Assembly (NCBI GenBank): GCA_037178625.1
Contig: CM074130.1
Location: 310,001-374,000, forward strand
Direction of reading: 5' to 3'
Source of the DNA: Skeletonema tropicum
Taxonomy: Eukaryota > Bacillariophyta > Thalassiosirophyceae > Thalassiosirales > Thalassiosiraceae
Length of the DNA: 64,000 bases
The notes below the pieces were generated by a model. That model saw only the letters and a list, made by a program, of their open reading frames with translations. It was not told the DNA's origin and searched no databases. The position numbers and the translations under genes are program-made. Positions 9,658 to 19,511 of the stretch are shown here, one piece after another. Within the stretch, counting starts at the first letter, position 1. Every line of letters starts with the position of its first letter.

Positions 9658-10379
9658 GTTAGTAAAGTTATTATTGATATTATTGTTCTTGTGCCGAAAA
9701 AGTTATGTAATGTTGGATTATGATTGAACCCTGCTATGCTATGCAGTCCTATTTCTTGAGGTGTTCGCATTGCAATTCAATGTTCGTTTGGGTGTGCGAA
9801 CTCCTAAGTATTTATCAGTAAATTGACTCTTGCATTCATACGGTTTTCGAGAGTGATCTCACCTAAGACACCTACTGTTCTCAGTCAGAACCAGCCCAGA
9901 CATGTTGCGATGATACTTAGCGGCATCCAAGGTAGCAGCAGGAACTCAAAAATGATCTTATCGTTCGGCCTACTTTTAACTTTTACTTACGAACTTTTTT
10001 GCCGGGTTTAAAAGTTAAAAGGTCGCCTGCTTACATATTTTGTACTAATTCATACGTACGTAGCACGAATTAGTAACGTACGTTCGTAAAACCTAGTGGT
10101 AAAGTAAGACATCCACCTACGACCCACCGCAAACATCATTCAAACCATGGCACAAAGTTAGCACGACAAAATCTCGAACATCTGAAGTTAGTCAACGAGG
10201 CAACGAGCTTGCTACAGAGATGGGAAGATACACCACAGCAACCAGGCACCGAAATTCGAGAAGAAGGAACACAACGACGGCACCGGATGCTGTTGTTGAA
10301 GACAGATGTCTGAGATGCTCTGTGTCCAAGTAAATGAGGTTGAAATAGTTCAAAGGAAGAAAGCAACAAGAAGAGCGAG
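9658..10379. other. Upstream region of the unit-1 WYT gene
   Basis: Probable 5' flank of the minus-strand gene. It includes TATTATTGATATTATTGTTC close to the start codon and blocks shared with unit 2 (12200-13100). The inverted word CATACGTACGTAGCACGAAT/AGTAACGTACG occurs near 10050-10085. The stretch 10190-10330 is a remnant of the coding region seen more completely at 13290-13400. Confidence 0.5.
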
Positions 10380-10609
10380 AAAGATAGTGCGAGGATGAAA
10401 GGAAAGGATTGTTAAGAATCAGCTCTGAAGTGCAGGTTTGTTGAAAGCAATCGCAATGGGCAAAGAGGCGGCAAAGAAGACTCGTTACTAGAGTGCAAAA
10501 GCCTCACTATCTGAATGTGCAATGGTATCAAAGCAGAGCAAAAAGACAGCTCAGAGGAAGTGCGGTATCTGTCGGCAACCTGGACACACAAAAGCCATTT
10601 CGGCATAAA
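10380..10609 (+). pseudogene. Zinc-knuckle coding relic, unit 1
   Basis: A frame across about 10434-10609 reads LLKAIAMGKEAAKKTRY, a TAG stop, then SAKASLSECAMVSKQSKKTA and KCGICRQPGHTKAISA before TAA. C-x2-C-x4-H resembles a CCHC zinc knuckle lacking its last Cys. Such knuckles end some transposases (e.g. MULE type) and Gag-like proteins. The in-frame stop shows it is not functional. Confidence 0.45.
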
Positions 10610-10639
10610 TAATAAGCCATGAGGCTACACCGCCGTGGT

Positions 10640-11136
10640 TCGCATCAGGCTCAAAATATCAAGACACGTATCTTTCAGTTTTGATGCGACAGTGGTTTCA
10701 AATGCCCATCTCGTGATCCTTCAGCAAAAACGACGAAAAAGGACAGTGACGAAAAGCAAGCCCCCGCTACAAAAAAGTGGAGCATATCATCATACATAGG
10801 CACATCTCATGTTGTTACAAGAGAGACAGCGACATCACATAAGTACTATCCAGTACAGATGGCAGAACTATTTCTCAAGGAAGTACTGTAGCTCTCAGTC
10901 AACCTCAGGCAGAGTCGTCTCAACCATCTACAGATGCTTTTCTTGTTTACAATACTAGTGATACGTAGTTTACCGCAGCACGGAAATACATAACCTAAAG
11001 CCCCACATACATACCCTCTGGTTAGTTAGTTGGGAGGCCACTTGGTATATAGCTGAATCTAAGAGTAGTACAAGGCAAGATAGGTGATTAATGTTACGAG
11101 CTCAATCTGATGTGCAAACAAATAAGATACATATTA
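10640..11136 (+). repeat. AP-4 epsilon 5'-flank copy followed by LINE tail
   Basis: Positions 10650-10845 match 13940-14131 (upstream of AP-4 epsilon). From GACATCACATAAGTACTATC the sequence switches to the LINE tail (open to …FLVYNTSDT, stop near 10968) and its 3' UTR. It then continues as a single-arm remnant of the hairpin at 5629-5727. The same composite occurs at 5220-5800, so one copy was duplicated after the LINE had inserted. Confidence 0.7.
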
Positions 11137-11296
11137 GATACACGGACAGGAGTAGATTTAAGAAAAGTGATTCGAACTTGTTTCAATTACATCCTCCTAG
11201 AGTTACTTTACTATTACTATTACTATTACAACTGTACAGATAAAAATAATACACACGAACACGATCCTTGCCCTCGAGAAAGATTGCCTGCTATTC

Positions 11297-11887
11297 TCAA
11301 ACGGAATTTTGGTGAAGACTACCGAGCATCCTCGCTCTCACAGCGGCCTTTCTTGTTTTGGCTAACGAAGCAAGTGCAATATTTTCCGACCTAAAACATC
11401 CATGTTCCTGTCTCGCCTGCTCTGCGAGGACTGCACGTACGCATCGACGCCTACAAGCCTTCGCCTCGAGCGCACAGGCAGGTGTGAGTAGATGAGCAAT
11501 ACCAATCCAGGAGCCTCTATCTTCTTTGGATGTCCAATCACTTGCACGAGCTTGGAAGACATCTCGCTTGATGCTGCGTTTCATTTCATTGTATTCTGCG
11601 TCGGTGTACCACAGCTCGCTTGTGTTTTTGTCATCGTGCCTAGGAACAAAATAAACCTCTGCTGTTTCGTTGGCAAATCGTACATGCGCATGGTTGTGTC
11701 TGAGTGGGAAGTCTACGATCAATTCTGACGCCATGTTCATGTCCTGTTCTGCCTTGGTGTACCACAGCTCGTTTTTGTCCTCATGCCTGTCAACTGTGTT
11801 GTTAAGCTGTGGTGTTTCAGCAAATTTCACAACGTCCCGGTGTCGTTTGGGAGTGGGAGGGAAGTCTACGATCAATTCAGCCGCCAT
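11297..11887 (-). CDS. WYT-motif small-protein family, 196 aa, duplicated N-terminal module
   Basis: Sister of the 9052-9657 gene, open from ATG 11887 with the same two N-terminal modules (MAAELIVDFPPTPKRHRDVV … then MASELIVDFPLRHNHAHVRF …). The same body follows (GSWIGIAHLLTPACALE, CRRRCVRAVLAEQARQ, ARMLGSLHQNSV). Differences are small in-frame indels, such as FAETP against FAETETS and YFVPRHDDKN against YIVPRHEDKN. Both copies staying open despite several 3-nt-multiple indels suggests purifying selection on the protein. Function is unknown. A TA-site MITE lies 53 bp upstream of the start codon. Confidence 0.75.
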   Translation of the reverse strand: MAAELIVDFPPTPKRHRDVVKFAETPQLNNTVDRHEDKNELWYTKAEQDMNMASELIVDFPLRHNHAHVRFANETAEVYFVPRHDDKNTSELWYTDAEYNEMKRSIKRDVFQARASDWTSKEDRGSWIGIAHLLTPACALEAKACRRRCVRAVLAEQARQEHGCFRSENIALASLAKTRKAAVRARMLGSLHQNSV

Positions 11888-11940
11888 GTTAGTGAAGTTA
11901 TTATTGATATTATTGTTCTTGTGCCGAAAAAGTTATGTTA

Positions 11941-12098
11941 CAGTGTGTCCACCGTAGTTGCCCGCGGGTGTGCCCGCTCGTCGGGGCATTACGGAGCACG
12001 TTATCTGTTACTGTCCGTACTTCCAGTGTCCGGATTTTTCAGCGGGCAACTACCGTGGACGGGCAAGTACCAAGGCGGGCAACTACGGTGGACACCTG
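11941..12098. mobile_element. 158-bp TA-target MITE in the WYT-gene promoter
   Basis: The terminal repeats are CAGTGTGTCCACCGTAGTTG on the left and, read inward from the right, CAGGTGTCCACCGTAGTTGC, both continuing CCCG. They are flanked by TA (11939-11940, 12099-12100). Unit 1 at about 9703-9716 has the matching unoccupied site (GTTATGTAATGTTGGATTAT). The interior has further CGGGCAACTACC(G) words. A TA target suggests a Tc1/mariner-type source. Confidence 0.8.
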
Positions 12099-12264
12099 TA
12101 TGTTGAATTATGATCGAAACCTGCAGCCCTACTTGCATACTCCGAGGTGTTCGCATTGCAATCGGACAAAGGCAGCCCTCTCTCTAGCCCTCTATTGATA
12201 CTCCGAGATGTTAGATGTTCGCATTGCAATTTGATGTTCGTTTGGGTGTGCGAACTCCTACTTA

Positions 12265-12835
12265 TTTAACCCTAATTGCTTGACACCTCGTACGCCATAG
12301 TCAAGACGGTATACCGAGGGATAAAGAGCAAACTGACCGAAGCGGATGACGCAATGAGACATTGTCGAAATGAAAGCCGAGGGTCAGACGATTGACAAAA
12401 CATCAACCATTGACACCTTCTCCGCCCACAACGAGTGTCATCGTTCGACCGGATAGAACATCTTTCGACTGGAGTATTCAGTGCGCACAACTTTAAATCG
12501 GCTGGTTACGCTTCGGGCAAGAGTGGGCTCCGCCAGTGATCCTGAGCTCACGCTTGTAGCTATTAGCGTAAACTATTTTCCCCTAATGGTTGGATCTTCG
12601 AACAGTGGGTCTTTTTAGACCGCCAAGGCGCGTGTGGTGGACGAGCAGGTTTCGCTACTATCCACGTGTGGTGTGATCGCCAATGTTTTCGGCTGGCTGT
12701 TTGGGATTATTTCACACGAGTAGCAGGTGTGCTTCAACATGCGGAGCGGAGTGGATGGTATGCCATCTCGGTAGTTACAGGCCTACTCTCTTGGGGACAA
12801 TTATTTCTCTGACCCGTTTAATTTTGTTAGCATGC
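12265..12835. other. Unit-2-specific insertion of about 560 bp
   Basis: Between TTATTTAACCCTAATTGC and GTTAGCATGCATACGG unit 2 holds sequence missing from unit 1. No terminal repeats, target duplication or gene were recognised. It could be ancestral sequence deleted from unit 1 rather than an insertion. Confidence 0.5.
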
Positions 12836-13215
12836 ATACGGCTTTCGAGAGCGATCTCACCTACATAAGAACACTTAGCTGTTTCTCAGTCAGAACCAGC
12901 CCAGGCATGTTGCGATGATACGATACTTCAGCGGCATTCAAGGTAGCAGCAGGAACTCAAAAATGATCTTATCGTTCGGCCTACTCCACGAACTTTTTTG
13001 CAGGTTTAAAAGGTCGCCTTGCTTACTTTGTACTAATTCATACGCACGTAGCACGTATTAGTAACGTACGTTCGTAAATCCTATTGGTAATTGGTAGGTA
13101 AAGTATGACATCCACCTATCTAGAGAGAAGTTCTACCCATGCCATCCAGCCCATACCATCAAAGCTCTCGCTGAATTGAAATCGTTACAGACGCTTAACC
13201 TATCGATATATCGAT

Positions 13216-13578
13216 ATGCCATCGTCGGCCGCCGGAAATTTGCCACAAAGCGCGCCGAATTTGATAAATAACTATGGCGATAATTCATCAAAACGAGGCG
13301 CACTGGACGAGCTTGCTACAGAGATGGGAAGATACAACACAGCAACCAGGCACCGAAATCCGACAAGAAGGAACACAACGACCAGAGGCAAGAAGCGGAT
13401 ACCCTGGAAGGCGGCCATAAACGAAACAACAAATGCAAGTATTGAAGATAATCATCGAGAACATGTTGCTTTGACTGGGAGTGCACCAGATTGCAAAGGT
13501 GATATCAGGGTGAATGTGAATGTGCAGAAGAGGCAATGGCATTTCTTTCCGTCTGCAATAATGGCAAAGGTAACATAG
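13216..13578 (+). CDS. Possible small ORF or relic of a zinc-knuckle protein gene, 120 aa
   Basis: ATG at 13216 follows an ATCGATATATCGATATG palindrome. The frame gives a polar, basic protein (RHRNPTRRNTTTRGKKRIPW near the middle; VNVQKRQWHFFPSAIMAK at the end) without a family match. The last codons run into AAGGTAACAT, which could be a splice donor. The unit-1 counterpart is shorter and disrupted, and a zinc-knuckle piece lies 150 bp downstream in both units. Either a multi-exon gene or, more likely, a decaying mobile-element gene. Confidence 0.3.
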   Translation: MPSSAAGNLPQSAPNLINNYGDNSSKRGALDELATEMGRYNTATRHRNPTRRNTTTRGKKRIPWKAAINETTNASIEDNHREHVALTGSAPDCKGDIRVNVNVQKRQWHFFPSAIMAKVT

Positions 13579-13689
13579 AAAAGACACACATGGAGATGTC
13601 TGAGATGCTCTGTGTCCAAGTAAATGAGGTTGAAATAGTTCAAAGGAAGAAAGCAACAAGAAGAGCGAGAAAGATAGTGCAAGGATGAA

Positions 13690-13905
13690 AGGAAAGGATT
13701 GTTAAGAATCAGCTCTGAAGTGCAGGTTTGTTGAAAGCAATCGCAATGGGCAAAGAGGCGGCAAAGAAGACTCGTTACAAGAGTGCAAAAGCCTCACTAT
13801 CTGAATATGCAATGGTATCAAAGCAGAGCAAAAAGACAGCTCAGAGGAAGTGCGGTATCTTCTGTCAGCAACCTGGACACACAAGAGCCACTTCGGCATA
13901 ATGCC
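13690..13905 (+). pseudogene. Zinc-knuckle coding relic, unit 2
   Basis: The counterpart of the unit-1 relic, here without the internal stop: LLKAIAMGKEAAKKTRYKSA … SKQSKKTAQRKCGIFCQQPG, then HTRATSA and TAA. A 3-nt insertion (KCGIFC rather than KCGIC) disrupts C-x2-C spacing. It has no start codon of its own. Confidence 0.4.
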
Positions 13906-13929
13906 ACGAGAGGCTGAGAACCGCCGTGG

Positions 13930-14174
13930 TTCGCATGCTCAAAATATCAAGACACGTATCTTTCAGTTTTGATGCGACAGTGGTTTCAGATGCCCATCTC
14001 GTGATCCTCCACTCAAAAACGACGAAAAAGGACAATGGACAATGACGAAAAGTTAGCCGCCCGCTACAAAAAATAGAGCATATCATAGGCACATCTCATG
14101 TTGTCACCACAGTAAAGAGAGACAGCGACATCACAAAATAATCACCAACTAAATATAAAGCATTATCCACCATC
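13930..14174 (+). promoter_or_regulatory. 5' flank/promoter of the AP-4 epsilon gene
   Basis: Contains the block ATATCAAGACACGTATCTTT … GCGACAGTGGTTTCAGATGC … TCTCATGTTGTCACCACAG, which is repeated at 10650-10845, in part at 5220-5450, and as a shorter diverged stretch at 3623-3705. The unique stretch 14132-14174 just before the ATG reads AAATAATCACCAACTAAATA. No TATA box is obvious. The repeats make this the likely donor of dispersed promoter copies. Confidence 0.55.
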
Positions 14175-17100
14175 ATGTCAGGAATGCACCTGTCAAAAGA
14201 GTTCTTCGAACTCATCAAAGCCATTGGCGAATCCAAATCCAAACAAGAAGAAGATCGAATTATCGCTACTGAAATTCTCACTCTGAAAAAGAAACTCGAT
14301 GGATCCTCCTCCTCCAGCGGCGGCGGTGTGATGATGTCGCCTGGCTCACCAATCCCTTCCATGGGAACGCCTGGTGGTGGCAAGGGGGGGAATAATGCAC
14401 TGAATAGTAAGAAGAAGGCGAGGGAGTTTTTGGTGCGGTTGTTGTATGTGGAGATGTTGGGGCATGATGGATCGTTTGGATTTATCAAGGCGGTGGTGAG
14501 TCACAATATAGTGTTATTGTTGTTATATCATTATTTTTTTATATCATTATTTTTAAGACATTGATGAACTGCGGGGAATTTTTGCGTGTTTGCTGGGATG
14601 ACGATGCAATTTTGAATGTGTTATTGTTCTGACTTTGGCACTATGTGCTGTGAAGACCAAACAATAGATAGTAGAACTGACAATGCAACACAAAAATATT
14701 ACATATCATGACATGATATTGCTATCATTGATATGGTATTATCGAAATGCCCCTTTAATTATTCAATGTCATCATATCATCATTTCATCTCATCAACTGA
14801 CCACTCACAAAAAAATCACAATCATTTCAATTATATATATTTCTCAGGAAATGGCCGCTGCTCAGTCCATAATGCACAAAAAGACCGGATACCTCATCTG
14901 CAGCTGCTGTCTCTCCCCAGACCACGAATTCAGATTCATGCTCGTCAATCAGATGCAACGTGATCTCATATCCTCCAACCTACTCGAATGTCAGGGGGCA
15001 CTTGTGGCAGTGACCAATTTGATCACTCCAGATTTGGTATCGACGGTTAGTACACAGGTGATTGGGTTGCTCGATCATGCCTCGGAACCGGTGCGGAAAA
15101 AGGCCATTATTGCATTGCATCGATTGCATCAATTGTCACCCGATGCTGTCCCCAAGGAGGAATTGGTGGACAAATTACGAAAAAGTCTGTGCGATCGTGA
15201 TCCATCTGTCATGGGATCGACATTGAATTCAATTGAGGCCATGGCTCGTGTGGATGTTCGACCATTCAAAGACTTGGTCCCGTCATTGGTGTCGGTGTTG
15301 AAACAAATTTGTGAGAGGCGTCTACCCAGTGAATATGACTATCATCGCATTCCTGCCCCGTGGATGCAAATGAAACTTGTGAGGATCCTATCTGTTATTG
15401 GGAAGAATGACTCACAGTCTAGTGAGGGGATGTATGAAGTCCTGGCCGACTGTTTGAGAAAGGCAGATGAGGCGGGGATTAATGCTTCTAATGCTATTGT
15501 GTATGAGTGCATTCGGTGTATTACGACGATTTATCCATCACAAGTATTGTTGGATGCGGCTGGAGCGTCGATTTCGAGATTTTTGTCGTCGAGGAATCAG
15601 AATTTGAAGTATTTGGGTGTTACGGGGTTGGCTTCCATTGTGGAGAGGCATCCCAAGTGAGTCTATATGATTATTATTTGTCCTCTACATGTGTTGATGA
15701 AGAGAGGTGTGTGTGTGTGTGTGTGTGGTATCCCCCCGTTTTAACTCATCCATCTTAACTCTTCTTTGTGGGAAATTCTGTTCTTAATATCTTGATCAGG
15801 TATGCTGCTGATCATCAACTAGCCGTCATTGAATGTTTGGAGGATAAAGACGAGTCACTGTTGAGGAAGACACTTGATCTATTGTACCGCATGACGAACC
15901 CCGTCAACGTTGAGTTCATTACAGATCGCCTCCTCCACTTCTTGCGTGGATCGACCGATCCCTACATGAAGAAGGATCTGACTGGTAAGATTTGTACCAT
16001 TGCCGAACGATACGCACCTAACAATGCTTGGTATGTGCGCACAATCACTGAACTATTCAAGATTGGAGGAGATATGGTAGATCCTGCAGTTGCTACAAAT
16101 CTCATGTCACTGATTGCCGAGGGGACGGGTGAAGATGACGATGAGGAGGCAGACATGGTGTTGCGAAAACAAGCGGTCGAACTTTACGTGAGTCTTCTTG
16201 GTAACCCTCCCAACCGTATGCCACGTGTTCTCGTGGAGACGCTTGCATGGGTTCTTGGAGAATATGGTTATCTCAGTTCTACCATGACTCTCGATGTCAT
16301 TATCGATAGTATGTGCACACTTCTCCAATCAGGCAATATAGCCAAGCTTGGCGGAGGAGCCGCAACGACTCGTCGTTTGGTGTTATCGGCCATAATGAAA
16401 ATGGTTGCACAGTATGGAAGCTGCCCCGCTGCCGCAGGTAAATGTATTGATGAATACACCAAAAGCCAGGATCCAGACACACAGAGACGATGCTTGGAGT
16501 TCATGACAATGTTGACCACAGCTCCCTACCTACTAGGCGAGGTTTTCCCCGTAGATGCAAGCTTGGAAGATGTTGAGGTGGACGTCGACTTAAGTTTTAT
16601 GAATGGACTTGTTGCGGAGGCAGTTTCGAATGGTGCAAGGCCTTATCAAAAGCCTGATGACGATGACGACGATGATATTTATGCAGGAGGCGCTGGAGCT
16701 ACTGGAACTAGTGCATTCAAGATGACACCATATGAAAAGCCGTCTGAGAAGACGTATGGGCAAGGTCAGATGCATGGGCTTGGAAGTACATCGATGGGTC
16801 CAGCGGGTGCTGCCAACGTGGCTCTACCACCCGGAGGAGCCTCGAACGCACATGGCGGTGGCGGTATCACTCCAGTTCCTGTGGCTCAACCAGCAGGTGA
16901 TGGGCTGACGCTCCGCAGTACTGCTAATGTCTGGGGCAAAAAGCCAGCGGCAGCTCCCGCCCCTATGGCACCTGCGACAAATTCATTCGCAACAAGCACA
17001 AACAGCTTTACCAACTCGAACCCTATCAACTCTCCAACTTCAAGTGGTGGTTATGGCGGTTCCAGTAGCTATGGTGGATCAAGCAGTTATGGTGGATACG

Positions 17101-17960
17101 GCAACAGTCAACCAGCGCCAGCGGCACCCGAGAAAACTGCGGAGCAGATCCAAAAAGAGAAAATGGCAGCAGCATTGTTTGGTGGAATTTCGGCCACTCA
17201 GCCGCCTGCTCCTCCGGCGGCGGCAGCAGCACCCGTCGTTGCCGCACCGCAAGGGCAATGGGGAGCAAAGCCTACTGCTGCTCCTGCTCCTACCCCAATT
17301 ATGCCCGCTGCACCTGTTCCTGCTCCCGCTCCTGTAGTGGCAGCAGCACCTGCACCTGAGGTTGACTTGCTTGGATTCGATGCTCCTGCAACAACGACGA
17401 CGTCTTCTTCCGTGGACATGTTGGCTCCTACACTAATGATGGACGAACCCGTCGCGCCTGCTCCTGTTGCACCCCCTGCACCCGAACCTGCAGCCCCACC
17501 ACCTCCTCCAGCTGCTCCTGTTGATCCATTCGCTGATGCTGGTCTATTGGATGGTGTCACACAGACTTCTCTTCCATCATTTTCTGCACCCAATGCCAAA
17601 TTTGAATATGGAGGGAGCCCAATCACTCCTCTTGCAATCAACACGCCGCAGTTCGGTGAACGTTGGGGCTCATGCCCGTCCACTCATCCAATCAGCATCC
17701 CATCGTCATCGAGTGTGAACACATTGTCAAAGTTCATGGCTCTATGCGAACAGGCGGGGTGCCACAAGGTAGAAGAGATCATGGCGACAAATGAAGGAAT
17801 CGCTGCGTGTATGGCTGGTGGTGGATCATCTGTGGCGTTAATTCATGGCAAAATTTCTCCTCTGGCTGGTGGAACTTCTCGCGTAGATGTGACGGTAAAG
17901 AGTACTGATCCAGGTCTTTCACAGGGATTGAGCCTTTATTTACAAAATATGATTCGATAA
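14175..17960 (+). CDS. AP4E: AP-4 complex subunit epsilon, three exons, 1096 aa
   Basis: Exons are 14175-14495, 14848-15656 and 15800-17960. Introns are GTGAGT…TTCTCAG (phase 0) and GTGAGT…GATCAG (phase 2); the joins restore GFIKAV|EMAAAQSIMHKKTG and ERHPK|YAADHQLAV. Large adaptin of the AP-4 coat, which sorts cargo at the trans-Golgi network without needing clathrin. The N-terminus SKEFFELIKAIGESKSKQEE is typical of epsilon rather than gamma or alpha. The HEAT-like trunk has YLICSCCLSPDHEF, EPVRKKAIIALHRLHQLSPD, YDYHRIPAPWMQMKLVRIL, YECIRCITTIYP, SWVLGEYG-like AWVLGEYG and ASLEDVEVDVDLSFMNG (to about residue 645). An acidic run (DDDDDDD) and a ~290-residue Pro/Ala/Gly hinge follow. The C-terminal ~120 residues fit an appendage domain (FGERWGSCPSTHPI; VEEIMATNEGIAACMA). 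Intact. Its promoter block is duplicated elsewhere. Confidence 0.88.
15707..15727. repeat. (GT)n microsatellite in intron 2 of AP4E
   Basis: About ten GT units lie within the second AP-4 epsilon intron, roughly 50 bp after the splice donor. Confidence 0.9.
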
Positions 17961-19511
17961 GATGTTTTGGCCCGAATCTGCTCTCTCTTTCTCTGCAGTT
18001 TCAGTTGTAAAACAGCTTCAAACAGAAAATAATTTAACCTTAACCTTACCAATTTAACTGAGTCTGAGTTTATGACAAAAGCACACAGTGATACAGGAAG
18101 ATGAATAAGAGCATTATAGCAGACCGTCATCGTTACAAAGAAATTCACATCTTGCCATCTTGCGAAGTGGAAATCCATTCAACTTCTTTCGGCAATACTG
18201 AGAAAACGATGCAAGATCAATATCCAAGATTCGTCCACGGGCATCACCGTCATATGACCTCACATACACATAAACATAACACTCTCGTTCGCACCCGTCG
18301 AAGATTGATTTCATCGGGATTTTGATTGTCAACGCTAGATTTGCGGTATATATACACCCGAGAGCAAACAGCACCAGCAATTCCGTAAGTGCTGCCAAGG
18401 TCTGGAGAAAGTAAGTAAGTACATAAATATATGTATCAAGCTTTCAAATTTCTGAAGGACAAAGTGAGAGTCGTTTCAGACAAGTTGAGTATCGTTTCGG
18501 ACAATAGTATTTTGAATAGATAGAATAGAATAGAAATAGTGATCTACTTAAGTACTTACTTACTTATATGTCGTTAGTGTTAGTGTTGGAAAGCAATAGT
18601 TTATTGATGATGATTTGCTCCTAACTGCTCGGTATCTTTGACCGCAGAGGAAGATTTTATGTTTATGGTCATGGCGGAGAATGTCATTCATTTGCATTGC
18701 TCTCCTTGTTCTTGGCAATGGCAAGGGATTCGTGGTATACACTTGCATTGCTTCTTGGCAAGTGCTTTATTTGTTGATACATACATTTGATCAGTTAGGC
18801 TTTTGTTTTTTTTGACGTGGAGGTGTACCTTACACACGCCTCTTTGCAAAAAAGCAAAACATACCAAACTGGAACTGGCGCTGGTGTTCTTCCTCCTGTC
18901 ACCTTCTCTATTTACGATAAAGTGATGATCATTTTGAAGAACATCCATTGTGCGCCATTGGAGTGGATGAGGTCATGTTCATGCAGCGTTAATAGCATGA
19001 TGGTTTAATATGCTAAGTACTGTGCTTTTATCGACGTCGAGGATATCGTACCTCAAACACTCGAGAAGAAGTTGAAGTTGTGTAAATAGTGATGCCTTGC
19101 TCTCTCTGGGGTTGCGCCTGCTGCACTTTCGTTTTTCTCGCGTCATTGGCCAAAAAAAGAGCTTTTGAGTTATGGCTTCGCATCAGACCTAGTGCTAACC
19201 CATAAAATACTATTCCGAGGGATAATGTTCTTCATTATGCTACATCAATGAAAGGAGTACATCTTTTCAATACATCCCGGGTGTCCACTCACACATCACC
19301 TCCGACACCGCTCCGCCTTGGCTAAAAACAACCGGACAGCTGCATGATTTTTTTTATTCCGTTCGATTCGCAGGCAGCAAAGGCAGCTTGCAAAAAAGTA
19401 CACCACTGCAATAGCAAAGAACAAAAGCAAAAGCTGCTGTTTGTGCATTACATTATTGTCATTGGTTAGCCTACTAAATAATACCACCATCAATAAACAA
19501 CAACAGCAATA
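17961..19511. other. Intergenic between AP4E and the Sua5-like gene
   Basis: 1.55 kb without a supported gene. The longest frames (74-94 codons) lack motifs. Short palindromic GTACTTACTTACTTATATG/GTAAGTAAGTACATAAATAT words near 18410-18435 and 18550-18570 form an inverted pair. The last 200 bp before 19512 presumably holds the promoter. Confidence 0.45.

Larger units (their letters stand above)
8795..14135. repeat. Direct tandem segmental duplication (two ~2.3-3.0 kb units)
   Basis: Unit 1 (about 8795-11136) and unit 2 (about 11137-14135) run collinearly: ACACGGACAGGAGTAGATTT start, minus-strand WYT-family gene, spacer with TTCGTTTGGGTGTGCGAACT, ATCTTATCGTTCGGCCTACT, zinc-knuckle relic, then the AP-4 epsilon 5' flank. 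Unit 1 has a 100-bp MITE (8846-8945) absent from unit 2. Unit 2 has a 158-bp MITE (11941-12098) and about 560 bp (12265-12835) absent from unit 1. Unit 1 ends with a LINE tail where unit 2 continues into the AP-4 epsilon gene, so unit 2 is probably closer to the original arrangement. Confidence 0.8.

Noticed and set aside
9820..10011. Short plus-strand ORFs opposite the WYT promoters
   Set aside because: Not conserved between the two duplicated units.
17198..17683. 161-codon Gly/Ala-rich minus-strand ORF inside AP4E
   Set aside because: Antisense shadow of the Pro/Ala hinge of AP-4 epsilon.
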